Assembly: GCF_004337985.1 (NCBI RefSeq)
Contig: NC_043742.1
Location: 7,977,136 to 8,041,135, forward strand
Direction: 5' to 3'
From: Pyricularia pennisetigena
Lineage: Eukaryota; Ascomycota; Sordariomycetes; Magnaporthales; Pyriculariaceae
DNA: 64,000 nt
Below, one piece after another: positions 25,676 through 36,280 of this stretch (position 1 is its first letter; every line of letters begins with the position of its first letter). The notes under the pieces were generated by a model that was given only the letters and a program-made list of their open reading frames with translations, had not been told where the DNA came from and did no database searches. The position numbers and the translations under genes are program-made.

Positions 25676-25876
25676 TCAAACCACACCGCACGTAGGCGGC
25701 GGAAAAAGTTCCCCGGAAAGGCCGGTCCTGAATGCTGCAATCGTCTTTTTATTTGCTATCCGCGCTTCCATGTTGACTGGCTGGGACAGGCAACTCTACT
25801 CCGGGTGTTGGTCTTTGAACGTTGGCATCGATTGTCTTTGATTGCTGTTTTCATCCACGTTGCCATACCACGCATA
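21345..25876. other. 4.5 kb without a convincing gene
   Basis: Only short open frames lacking codon bias or recognisable motifs are present; several stop within 60-80 codons on both strands. It contains poly-T/poly-A runs at about 23,589-23,609, 24,560-24,630 (a T-then-A/G foldback) and a 41-nt poly-T at 25,634-25,674. The proline-rich frame at 21,647-21,865 could be a degraded N-terminus, but I cannot support it. Confidence 0.5.
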
Positions 25877-27815
25877 ATGTCACCGTATGGCAACAAGGCT
25901 CTCGCCATGACCATAGGACTAGCCATCATTTTGTCTTTTTCATTTGTCCTCTTGACCGACGATGCATGTAAATCGATTCCGATTGAGAATGGACACGTGA
26001 GAAAATTTCGAGAGGTAATCATTATCTGGGTGGCCTCCATCATGAGACGAGAAAGTTACTGACCACTAAGCCACAATAGATTCATATCTGCGAGACCACT
26101 CCCGGGGTGCGCTCTTTTAGCGGCCACATCACCATACCCCCAAGTGAAGACTCTCGCGTCGAGAGCAACATGTTCTTCATGTTTTTCGAGGCCCGAAAGT
26201 CCCCACGCGAGGCCCCACTAACTCTCTGGCTCCAGGGCGGCCCAGGCTCGGGCTCGATCGGCCAAGCCGTGTCGGGCCACAGCGGCCCGTGCCGCGTCAC
26301 CGGTCCCGACGGCACGGCAACCGAGCTGAACCCCTGGAGCTGGAACAACGAGGCCAACATGCTGTACGTCGACCAGCCGGTGCTGACCGGCTACAGCTAC
26401 GACACCATTTCGCGCGGTTTCCGCAACGTGACGACCGGACACATCGCCGTGGGCGACGACGCCTTTGCCCAGATCCCCGCCGACAATGCAACCATCCGCA
26501 GGGGCCTCTTCGCCAGCCAGGACGCCAAGAACGCCCCGAACACGACCGACACGGCCGTCGCCCAGCTGGTCCGCTTCCTGGACATCTGGACCCGCGACTT
26601 TGCCCGATACCCTCACGACGAGATCAACATCTGGGCTCAGTCGTACGGGGGCCACTTTGCACCCGCGCTCGCCGCCGCCCTCATGGCCCGGCGCCGCGAC
26701 AGGCCCGAGCTGATGTCGGTCGGGTCCGTCGGCATCATCAACGGGTTGGTCGACCTGGTGCTGCAAGCCCCGTCACTGACGACCTTCCCCGTCAACAACA
26801 CATATGGCATCAAGGCTTACTCGGAAGACGTGGCCGCCCAGGCCAGATCCATCTTGCCCACATGCATTGCCCAGAGCGGCGAGTGTCAGGCGCTGCAGCG
26901 GTCCAAGACCAAGAGCAGGAAAGAGATTGACGACACCTGCGCGGCCGCCTTTGGAACCTGCTGGGGACTGGCTGCGCTCTACGACGCCAATGCGGATCGT
27001 GGCTTTTTTGATATTGGCCACCAGGCGCTAGACCCCTTTCCGCCAGAGTACATAGTAGGCTGGCTCAACAATGACGAGGTGATGCGGAAGATTGGCGCCA
27101 GAATTAATTATACCGAGACCAGCGGCGCGACGGAGAATGGGTTTGCAATGACGGGCGACTTTATACGGAGTTCAGCCGATGAGCTGGTTGGACTGATTGA
27201 TGCGGGGGTCAAGGTAGCGTTGGTTCATGGAGATCGTGACTTTCGTTGCAACTGTAGGTGATTTCTTTCTTTTTTTTTTCTTTTTTTNNTTTTTTTTTGC
27301 TCTTTCCTTGACTTCACTCATCTAAATCGCCTTCTAAAGATAGACTTAGACTGACACGTTCCATAGGGATCGGTGGTGAAGCCGTCAGTCTGGCCCTGAA
27401 CCACTCCAAAAAAGAACAGTTCGCCGCGGCGGGGTACACAGACATCAAAACCAACAACACCTACGTTGGCGGCAAGGTCCGGCAGCAGGGCCTTTTCTCC
27501 TTCAGCCGGGTCTTCCAGGCCGGCCACGAGGTTCCAATGTATCAGCCGGAGACGGCCTATCGGATTTTTATGCGGACCATCACGGGCAAGGACGTGGCGA
27601 CGGGCACGGTTGATGTTGTCAAGGACAGCGGCTTCGCAACACAGGGACCTTGGTCGGTTTTTAACGTGCAGCAGCCGCCTCCTCCGCATCCGCCCAACGA
27701 ATGCTATATTGACTATTCGCCACTCGGATGGCGCTGCACCAAGGAGCAGATTGCAGCTCTGACGAACGGGACGGCGGTAGTTGAGAATCGAGTCGTGGTA
27801 GCGCCAGCTGCTTGA
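25877..27815 (+). CDS. Secreted serine carboxypeptidase (S10 family)
   Basis: My model is join(25877..26014, 26080..27253, 27367..27815), 586 residues. Intron 1 (65 nt, phase 0) has a CTGAC branch site; intron 2 (113 nt, phase 1) contains a poly-T run and two Ns. The N-terminus is hydrophobic (residues 11-25), fitting a signal peptide or anchor. Family marks are ICETTPG, LWLQGGPGS, the nucleophile Ser234 in WAQSYGG, the acid in GDRDFRCNW (431-433) and His491 in FQAGHEVPMYQP. S10 enzymes remove C-terminal residues from peptides in vacuole or secreted fluid. The usual GESYxG reads AQSYGG here: the Glu that helps bind the substrate carboxylate is Gln. The second ATG (25,907) is an alternative start. 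Confidence 0.88.
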
Positions 27816-28628
27816 GATTTTATCAACGAGGCTTGGGTTGTGTTGTAACCTCAGCCAAAGGCATTCCGAAACCCGCCGCGGGGGCCCGCGGGGGTCCGTG
27901 GGTTACAATTTACCAAAAGCCCACGGTCCATGGCTTATTTGAACGTTGTGGGGCATGCAGCTTTTACAGTTATTTAGGTTTAACAAATACAAATCCCGCA
28001 GTAGAAAACCACGGGCTCGCGGGCTTTTTGACTTTCTAGGCCTCCGTGAGTGGATTTTGGAATGCCTTGGAACTTGTAGGCTTGCTGGTCCAAGCTATGA
28101 TTCGTGTTCCAGTTACGAGGGATGACCGACATAGAAGTCTTTCATATTAGTAGCCATCGCGCGTCGATCTTTACGAAGCCGACGAGTCATTTTGTCGGCA
28201 TATATGATTATTTACGCTAGTATTCCAAAATTTAATCCCTTTTCTTTGGAAGAAAGATGCGGGATTACAAAAGCAAACAAACAAACAAACAAGCCAGACT
28301 TCTAGGCTGATTTAATTTTCGACGCGTAATACCCACATTTTGTAGGTACCGACAGCAAAACTTGAAATCATGTCTGGGCAGAAATTAACACAAACCCTCG
28401 GAGAACAGCATAGATGGGATTTTGCTTGGGTAAAACGCCTCTAAAGTTTCAGATAGAGCATTTTGACTGAAAATTTCATTATCAAGAGGCTGCATGTTTG
28501 CTTGTGGAGAAGTTCATTTGTTGCACTAAAAAACACAGTCAAAAGACGAAAGCTCCCGTCAATGCCTAATGCCAGTGACTTTGGTAAACATAGCGTGCAA
28601 CATCATTCATGCCTTTTCCCAAGCCAAC
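27816..28628. other. Intergenic, 0.8 kb
   Basis: This separates two convergent genes, so it holds both 3' ends. A (caaa)n-type microsatellite lies at about 28,268-28,292. No coding signal. Confidence 0.6.
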
Positions 28629-29351
28629 TCAAGCCTTGGTCAGCGAAACATGGTGGACTTCAAAGATGCCTCCAAATGCCGCCAGAGCTGCATGGTTCTC
28701 GCTCATTCCTGGCGCCGTCGCGGCGGCCGCGCTGGCCTCAATCGAGTCCCAACCCGTGATGGAGAGAAAGACGTTTGCCGGCCCGCCGGGAACGGACGGG
28801 TGCTCGATCTGCTCGACCGCCCAGCCGTTGACGCTGCCCTTGTAGCCCGGCAGGTTGGCGGCGGCGATGGCGGCATCCATCTCCTCCAGCTTGGCGGCGA
28901 AGGCAGCCTTGTCGACCGACCCCGGCAGGAAGATGGCAATGATGCGCGTGACCGGGCTCGCGATCGAGTCAAAGGGCTTGCTGAGGTTGACCAGATTCGT
29001 GTACGGCTTCGCGCTGCTCGTGTCGATGATACCAGCCAGGATGCCTTCGATCTCGCCAAACTCGGCCGATGATTCGGCCGCTTTGGCCGCGTCCTCAGAG
29101 GCCCACGCTGTTGGGGCGGGGGGGGCGTCAGTCAGGGTTGCTTCCTGTTTTGAGCTGTTGCTGTTGCAGAATCAGAGTTACTTACTGGTGAGCGCGTAAA
29201 GCGACGGCGTACCGTCAACAATGCGGCCCTGGTAAATGCTCCCGATGCCGGGCTGCTTGGACAGTGCCGCTCCGGCACTCGCTAGTGGGGCCAGGGCAGC
29301 GTCGTCAACGTCGCTCTTGACAGGAACCCAGGAAATACGAGTGAAAGACAT
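28629..29351 (-). CDS. Tandem dimeric alpha/beta-barrel (ABM-like) protein
   Basis: Model complement(join(28629..29107, 29186..29351)), 214 residues, with a 78-nt GT-AG phase-1 intron. The start MSFTRISWVPV is the first ATG. The protein looks like two similar halves: each opens with a strand (TRISWVPV; TRIIAIFLPG) and closes with a GW/TW-type strand before alanine-rich helices (YALTTWAS near residue 55; VFLSITGWDS near 177). This pattern fits the ferredoxin-like ABM/EthD superfamily, whose members include monooxygenases and cyclases of secondary metabolism. No catalytic residues can be named and function is open. Its position 3.3 kb from the MFS gene makes cluster membership possible. Confidence 0.72.
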
Positions 29352-32300
29352 TTTAAGTGCGTGATTAAACGTAAAGTGGGCGTGGGTGTCAAAAAAAAAA
29401 TGTGGGAAAAAGTTAGAAAAAAAAAAGACGCTAGACCTGTAGCGTATATGAGAATGTAAAATTGGTTGGTTGATTGATTGATGAGCTGTGGCCCAGAATT
29501 GACAGCCCGAGTGGACGGAATCCTCATTTTAAGTCGACGAAATTTAGACTTTGCTTGCTTCAACGGAATATTTTTAGCCCGTCATGCTTTGTTGTTCCAG
29601 CTGGCGCCAGATGACAAGCACACTCGGGCAAAATCTGCGCATAATTATGCAACTCGGATCATCTACCGACCATTTCACTCGCTTGTAGCACATTCAGGGA
29701 CTAGCATGCCTCAGCCACTCTTTGATGAACGCAACTGACCAGGTTACCCTTGGCTGGATCGAATAATTCATTGGCCTTGTCTCCGATTCGCAAGCAGCCC
29801 TCCCTGTGCTCTGCGGGGAAAGGATGATTAGCTAATAATGCTTCAAACGGTTTACCTTTTTTGGGCAAAAGGTAGTGTCCCCTGACGTGGTCATCCCAAG
29901 ATGGTTCCGGGTCTGGGACGCTTGTTATAATATATGAGCCAGCCGATGAACACTTGTGTTTGAGGGAAGATCAGATCAAGATGCATGGCATATACACGTA
30001 GGGGTCTCCTAATTCAATACTATGCACAGGGCTACTCGAGAACCGGCTGTCTGGTGGGCATCGGGTTTTATTCATGTGTCGTTACTAGGATGCCGGTCAA
30101 GTGAAAGGTAGCATATCTGGTTTGGTCTCGATCGATTAACCGTGGAACTGGGTGGACTGGGGACAGATAGGATGATTCTGGGCCAGGTACATGCCAGTAA
30201 CTAATCCCACGTAAGAGGGCTCGTGAGGGGATTTTGTGGGACGGGTGGGAGTACGTTTTAACGACGATGCAACTGAAAACAAACAAATGGGGCAGCCTTT
30301 GCCTACGGTGCATTGGTGGTGGTATTAAGGTTGTTAGCTATCAGCGTTTAACGGTTGAGCATTTCCTTCCAAAGAAAGCTAAGGATCTCACTTGGCCGGC
30401 CCAAACCCTAAATCGACGACCCACACCGTCAAGCTTTTGTTGCTGCTACCCAGCTGAGACGCATTGTTGCTTGGCTCTCACCATGTCCAAAAGAAGCTGC
30501 GTGTCATCCAGTGCTTGAATGATAAAGATCAGATAACACGCATGTCAACCATGAGACTTAAAATATCGGGCCATAATCTTGTTAATGCTGGAGCGTGCCG
30601 TCTATACTTGTCAGCTTCTCAGGAGGTTGCCGGAGCTTTTTTCTTTTTTTTTTTTTGTAGCAATTCACGGCATCTAACCTGTTACGTAGTACTGTTCCAG
30701 GTGGGCCTTTGATCGTCGGACTTGCCAAATCTGTGCAAGGATGCTGCCATGAGATCCCATATTGGTCCGCACTTGAAATAAAATTGTAGATGCAATAACT
30801 TGGTCCGCGAAACAAGTTTGTATGTATCAAATTGCACAACTGCGTGGTTTTTTTTGGAGTGCTTCTGAGTTAACTAGAAGTTGATCAGGACTTGGTAGAT
30901 AATTTGCACAAAATTCTCCCGGGAACATTCAAATTGTATTGGCCCATAGACCCCATTAAATGCAGTAATAAGAGTGGATTGTCTGGGAATTGTCGCCTGA
31001 TGACGATTAACACGTCGAAACATTATATTGGGTATTATAACTACCACTCTTGGAAAACTTTGGGTCAATGCGAGTTCGTAAAGACTTTATGCCCTCTGCA
31101 TACCCAAGCATATTTATATCACTGCCCGCCGGCCACAAACATGAGCGTCGCGCGCCAAGACAAAGCTCAATATTACATTCCAAGGTCCACAGATCAAGCG
31201 GGTTGCGGTACAGTAGCTTGACAGAGGATACAAACAAGCTTTCATGGCCAATAACAACCATAGACCCATGCAGCGGATGGCTCCTCTTCGGGTTGGCATC
31301 TCATTCTCGCCGCTACCTTAACGTAATGTTTTGATGGAGATGGTAGTTGTTTCCGAAACGTTTCGAACGGATCCGAGCCAAACATACCCTCTGACAATAT
31401 TATTTAACAATATACACACCCATAACAGTGAACGTCATTGTTCGATAGCATTCCGTCCAACCAGTCATTGTTATAATACCACATATTGCAATAGGCTTGT
31501 TGCGAGTGGAATCCCTGATTTAGTTTGCGATACTGCGAGCAAGGAAGGACGGCCTTTGTTCGCATATGTACCGAAACTTAATGCGGTAACCAGTCATTTG
31601 GCGTCATCAGCATATATGGAGTCTTTGGTGAACCGACGTGACACTCTCGTTTGGTGAAGTTGGGTTAGCCTGGTGGAGCTCTGGGTTCGCAAGGCCGGCA
31701 AGCAGTCTTGCAGTTTTTGTCAAATGCCGGCTTTTTTAACCCATTATTTGGTTGTGTTTCCAACGAAACTTCTGCACCAGGGTCGCTACGTGTCAGACCG
31801 CGCATAGCAATCTGAATTTAGAACTGCCAAACCTACTATTAAGCCAAAATTCTCACACTTGATTATTACGATCAAGGTGTCGGGAAGCCTGTTCCTAAGT
31901 TCAAGGATACACTGAACTAACATGATTGAGCGTCTTGTCCAAATCGGGGTGGGATTATAGTTCATCAAAAGCTGACGAAATAGATTCCGTTGGACCAGCA
32001 GATATGGCGTGCGACCTCAATGCTTTCAAAATAGTTCGCAGGAGTCCAGCGAGGGGAAAAAGCAGTTTTTGACAGTCTTCAACTTTTGTACAAATTTGTC
32101 ACACAAAACTCCAAAATTGTACCTCTGGTCATGTTGGATGATTTGATAGCTGGTGGGCAAATGTTGGTCCGAAAAAAGGGAACTGGACGCAGATTTGGGA
32201 TGAGTGGAACAAGGGCGGAAAAAGATTCTATGCCCATCAAAGCAGGGCAAGTGCAATCTTGGTTCGATTCTGACGTTGTATGTTTGCGCTGACGACTGTC

Positions 32301-32646
32301 AGGTATTTTTCGCCCGCCAGCTTGACATTGCTGCCTGCCAGCTGATTAGTCATGTCAACAAAATTGAATGGCAAACTTTGGATCAAAGTGGCAGGAAGCA
32401 AATTGTTCCTTCCTAATATGGATTGATTGAATGGAAATCCATGACGTTACTCCTCTCGCCCCAAAGAGCTGCTCGTTCCAAACCAATTCTTAGTTCAGGA
32501 CATTGAAGCATCAGTGACATGTGTCAATTCTTTGTATTGATATTCGACCTAGTATTATCGGTTATGCAGATCTGAATTTCATTTTCTCCCACTCAACGAT
32601 CATGTCCTGCACTTGTCGTCACGCAGATAGTCGTCTGTAGTCGCGC
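29352..32646. other. 3.3 kb without a convincing gene
   Basis: Open frames up to 109 codons occur (for example 30,892-31,221), but none has fungal codon bias, a splice pattern or a motif. The first 200 bp are the likely promoter of the ABM-like gene, with a poly-A run at about 29,390-29,426 on the plus strand. A poly-T run lies at 30,640-30,657. Confidence 0.5.
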
Positions 32647-34983
32647 TCACTTTCCCCACCACGCCTTTCCGCCATCTTGGCTTGCGGACTTTTGGCCTTT
32701 CTGCGCTTTCTTGGCCGCTTTCTTCTCCTTTTTCTCCATCTTCTTCCGTTCCTTTTCCCCCTGCTCCCTTTCATAGTCCTCCCTGGACTTCTTAACGGAT
32801 CTCCACGGCATAAACAAGGCGCCGATCAAGGATATCACGGCGAATATAATACCGACGTTGAGGGCTGACCTGATGGCCGTATTGTATATGTCAAGTATTT
32901 GTTCGGGAGTCAAGTCGGAGCCCTCTGGAAGACGAATATCCTTGATGAACCGCACTTCATCGAGTCTCTCCATCACCTCGCGGCCGATGGGACCCAGCTT
33001 GCCGAAGCCGATGTTGAGAGTTGTCGAAAAGGAGGCCTCAGCCACGGACAGCATCAGCGCACCGCCCAGCATCTGGCCGAACACGACGATGCTTGTTCCG
33101 ATGGGCATGTCGACCGGGTCAAGTACTGTCTGGACTGCAATCAGGGGCATCTGGAATCCAGTGCCGACCCCAGCGCCAAAAACACCTGATGCGATAGCGA
33201 CGTCGACCACGTTGCTGTCTCTCTCCAGAGATGCCAACATGGAGGCGCCTATCGTCATCAGGACGGATGATGCCAGCATCATGGGCGTGTAGTAACCAAT
33301 GAAGTTGAGGATCATGCCACCCAAAAGGAGCATGGCGATCATGGACAAAAGCATAGCGAGCATCTTGACACCCGACTGCTGAGCAGTCTCGCTGTGGACC
33401 TTTTGGTACCAAAGTGGAAGCTGTTGACGTTAGTCGAGTCAGAAACGCGCGTATGGTGGGCAAGTCTTACAAAGTATGTGATGGCCTCAAGTCCCGCGGC
33501 TGTGCAACTGAAAAACCAAAAGCCAGCCCAGACCGTCCGAATTTTGATCAACCTTGGCGGAATCATGGCGCCTTCCTTGCGGAGGTACTGCAGGACGCAA
33601 AAGTTGACAAACAGTACGGCACCTAGGACGAAGACGATGCTGGTGTTGTTTCCTCCCTGCGAAACAGTGTGTCCTTGATGAAGTTAGCACGAGTACACAC
33701 GTACCAGAGTCGGTCATCTTACCAATGTCTTGGAGCCCAAGCAGAATGCTCACAACAGCACCGAGAAGAATTGTCGTGCCCAATGGATCCAACAACAAGA
33801 TCTTGTCTCTGGTTGATGTCGACAGCAGGGCAAACCTTGCACGGAGCGTGTTTGAATGGTTTAGCGGCTTGTTGGGCTCAGCTAATACGTTTATTGAAGC
33901 TGTGCTCTGCCTCTGCTCGTCTTGGAGCTTCTTTTGAAGATCTAGTCCAGGACCACCAGGATTATCGTCAGGCAGCTTCAGCAGGAGCAATACTGCGAGG
34001 GCGACAGACGCACTGCAGGGGACATTAATGTAAAAGCACCACCGCCAGCTGAGCTGGTCAGCAAAAATGCCCCCCAGCAGCGGGCCTAGGACCATGGCAG
34101 TGCCCTCCATGGCTCCGATAGCACCTGTCAGAACCGAGCGTTGCTTCAAGGGCAAGATCTTGGCTGCGATGATCAGAGCCCCGGATAAGATGCCTGAAGT
34201 TCCGAGGCCCTGGACCGCTCTACCCAGGATGAGCACGGCTGAGGTTGGTGCGAGACCGGCGATGAGCGAGCCAAGACCGAATACGCCGACAGCAAACGAG
34301 AATATGATCTTGGGTCGTGCGAGCGTGTAGAGACGGCCATAAACGAAACTAAAGGCGGCCGTCGAGGCCAGATACGCCGAGCCGTACCAGCCCAGGTCGT
34401 TAAGTGACTTGAGGTCGACTGCTATGCTGGGAGCGGCGGTGGCGACGATGTTGATATCGAGGGCGACCAGAAATACCGCCAAGCCGAGTGCCACCGAGAT
34501 GACGGCAGCGCGGCCAAGGGAGGGGTAAACAACCCTGGCATCAGGATCCTGCTCAGGCTCGGGGTCGGCCCCTTCTTGGATTGCGGGATGTTGTTTAGTC
34601 GCAGCATCTTCTGGCAACGTAGAAGCTTCCGACACACTCGAGATGCGTCGCATGCGCACGAAGCCTAGGTAAGGTGGAATAAATTCTTTGGTCAGGCGCG
34701 CCATCTGCTGTTCAAAATTTAGATTTGTTAAGTTGCTCTGCGTGTCAAAGTCGATAGTTCGTCGCTTCTTTCGTTGGTCAGGTGCTGGCACCTCTCCGAT
34801 ATCTTTCCAATATTTCCCGTCGTCGACATAACTACCGGCAATACTCCCGTTCAGTGTTGTTGCGGTATAGGCGGTGGAGGCAAGGGAGGCGTCACTCGTC
34901 GGTCGACGTGTATCGCTTTCCGGGGCAGCCTGGCCGTCATTGCTTCTATGCGCCCGGGGAGGCGGCTGGACCGGAGCAGCCAT
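32647..34983 (-). CDS. MFS efflux transporter, DHA2-type (14 TMS)
   Basis: Model complement(join(32647..33420, 33471..33652, 33705..34983)), 744 residues. The 50-nt intron is phase 0. The other has donor GTACGT and a TGCTAAC branch site; a donor 18 nt upstream is possible. Family marks: FLVALDINIVATAAP in TM1, GRAVQGLGTSG (motif B) and GPLLGGIFADQLSWRWCFYIN (motif C) typical of drug:proton antiporters. About 150 hydrophilic residues precede TM1, including KKRR, and the C-terminus is a lysine-rich tail of about 40 residues; both are longer than usual. Divergent orientation to the NRPS suggests it exports the peptide or protects the producer. It would act in the plasma or vacuolar membrane. Confidence 0.92.
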
Positions 34984-36280
34984 ATTCTCGGTTTCTGGAA
35001 TCAAAATCAAAAGTATTACAGTAGGGAAGTAATATGCTGTTGTCGTGTCCTGAGAATATTAGGGAGTATTAGTCGAATCTGAACACGACGAAAATGTCAA
35101 GGTGAAAGAAAAAAAAAACGCTCCGGGCGTCGTAAAAGCAGAAGTGATCTCAGCAAAGAAGAGAGGGCTATGCCAGATTTTTGCTTCTTTCTCGCCAGAT
35201 CATTTGGCCATGGTTTCTCCACCCAGAAGTCAGCTCCATTTCTTTTTGCGAGCTTTCGTGATGACAAGGCGATCATAAACAGGTACTCTGACGTCTCCAG
35301 ACCAGGCTCAGGCAGTTAACGCCCACTCTTTTGGAAGTGTTTGGCATCGTTTTCAAATCAACAGAATCCCGGACAGTCTGTATGGGGGCACTAGACACGA
35401 TGTTGGGTACGACAAAGGGGCTCAGCTTGCTAATCTTAGCCACAAGACTCAGGTATAGATTACTGCCTCCAGCAACTCCTCGGTGAGCCTCCAGTCCAAG
35501 CCTGGCAGGTACGGCATTTGCCCCGAGGCAAGTTTCCGCATTGGCACCGCCCCCGTCATCCCATCGAGCAACCGCCTAGGTCACGAGTGACACTGATGTA
35601 TCGGACTAGCTAACATGTGGATCTGACGTGACCGTCGTTGGTCGATTTTGATACCCATACTATTGGGCATTTGTGAGGGACTATTTGTTGTGTGGATCTG
35701 TCGAGACCATTGTCTGTCTGGTACTGCAAGGATGGGGACTTTTTTTTTCAGACCCCACAAAGCATATCATCTAATATTGACATGACAACCTGGGGGTGGC
35801 ATGACAAACATTCTTCACCCCCTCGGTTTCACACTGTTCTCACTCCCTCCTTGGCCAGACCCACTTTGACTCGAGCGACGGACCATGACCCTGGATGCTT
35901 GGGATCCTTGCGCGACGTCTTGAGGCCTGCAACAGGCAAACATAAACAGCTTCATCTTTTAAAAGAAGCCCTCCACTTTGTTTGTGTTTGCATAAGGAGG
36001 AGTCTTTGGCGGACGACATCTATAGTCCCGGAGTCAGTCTGGACTCCATTTCTTTGGCAGCCAAAATACATTTTTTTATCATCTTGACAGACTGACAGTA
36101 CACGAACCCCATCCGCATAAACCAGGCCACACCTTCTCATTCTGTCATTATCAGTCCTTGACATCTCTCCGGACCAGACCATTTTCATCCCTCTTCAACT
36201 CATAACCAACTAGATTGGTTTTGGTCAAACAAAGTGCAGGAGCCACTTCATCACATCGCAGGCCGAGATATAATTCAAAA
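34984..36280. promoter_or_regulatory. Shared divergent promoter region, MFS / NRPS
   Basis: These 1.3 kb separate the divergent start codons of the transporter (34,983, minus) and the NRPS (36,281, plus). Such bidirectional promoters commonly co-regulate cluster genes. The NRPS ATG is the first in frame and has an A at -3 (caaaaatg). No transcription-factor gene is in the window, and I could not assign a specific operator motif. Confidence 0.5.

Noticed and set aside
25359..26062. Overlapping open frames running through the 41-T run near 25,634
   Set aside because: They owe their length to poly-Phe. Only the part from 25,877 fits as exon 1 of the carboxypeptidase.
32200..32300. A ggttcgattct word near 32,262 that resembles a tRNA B box
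   Set aside because: No A box or acceptor stem pairing at the right distance.
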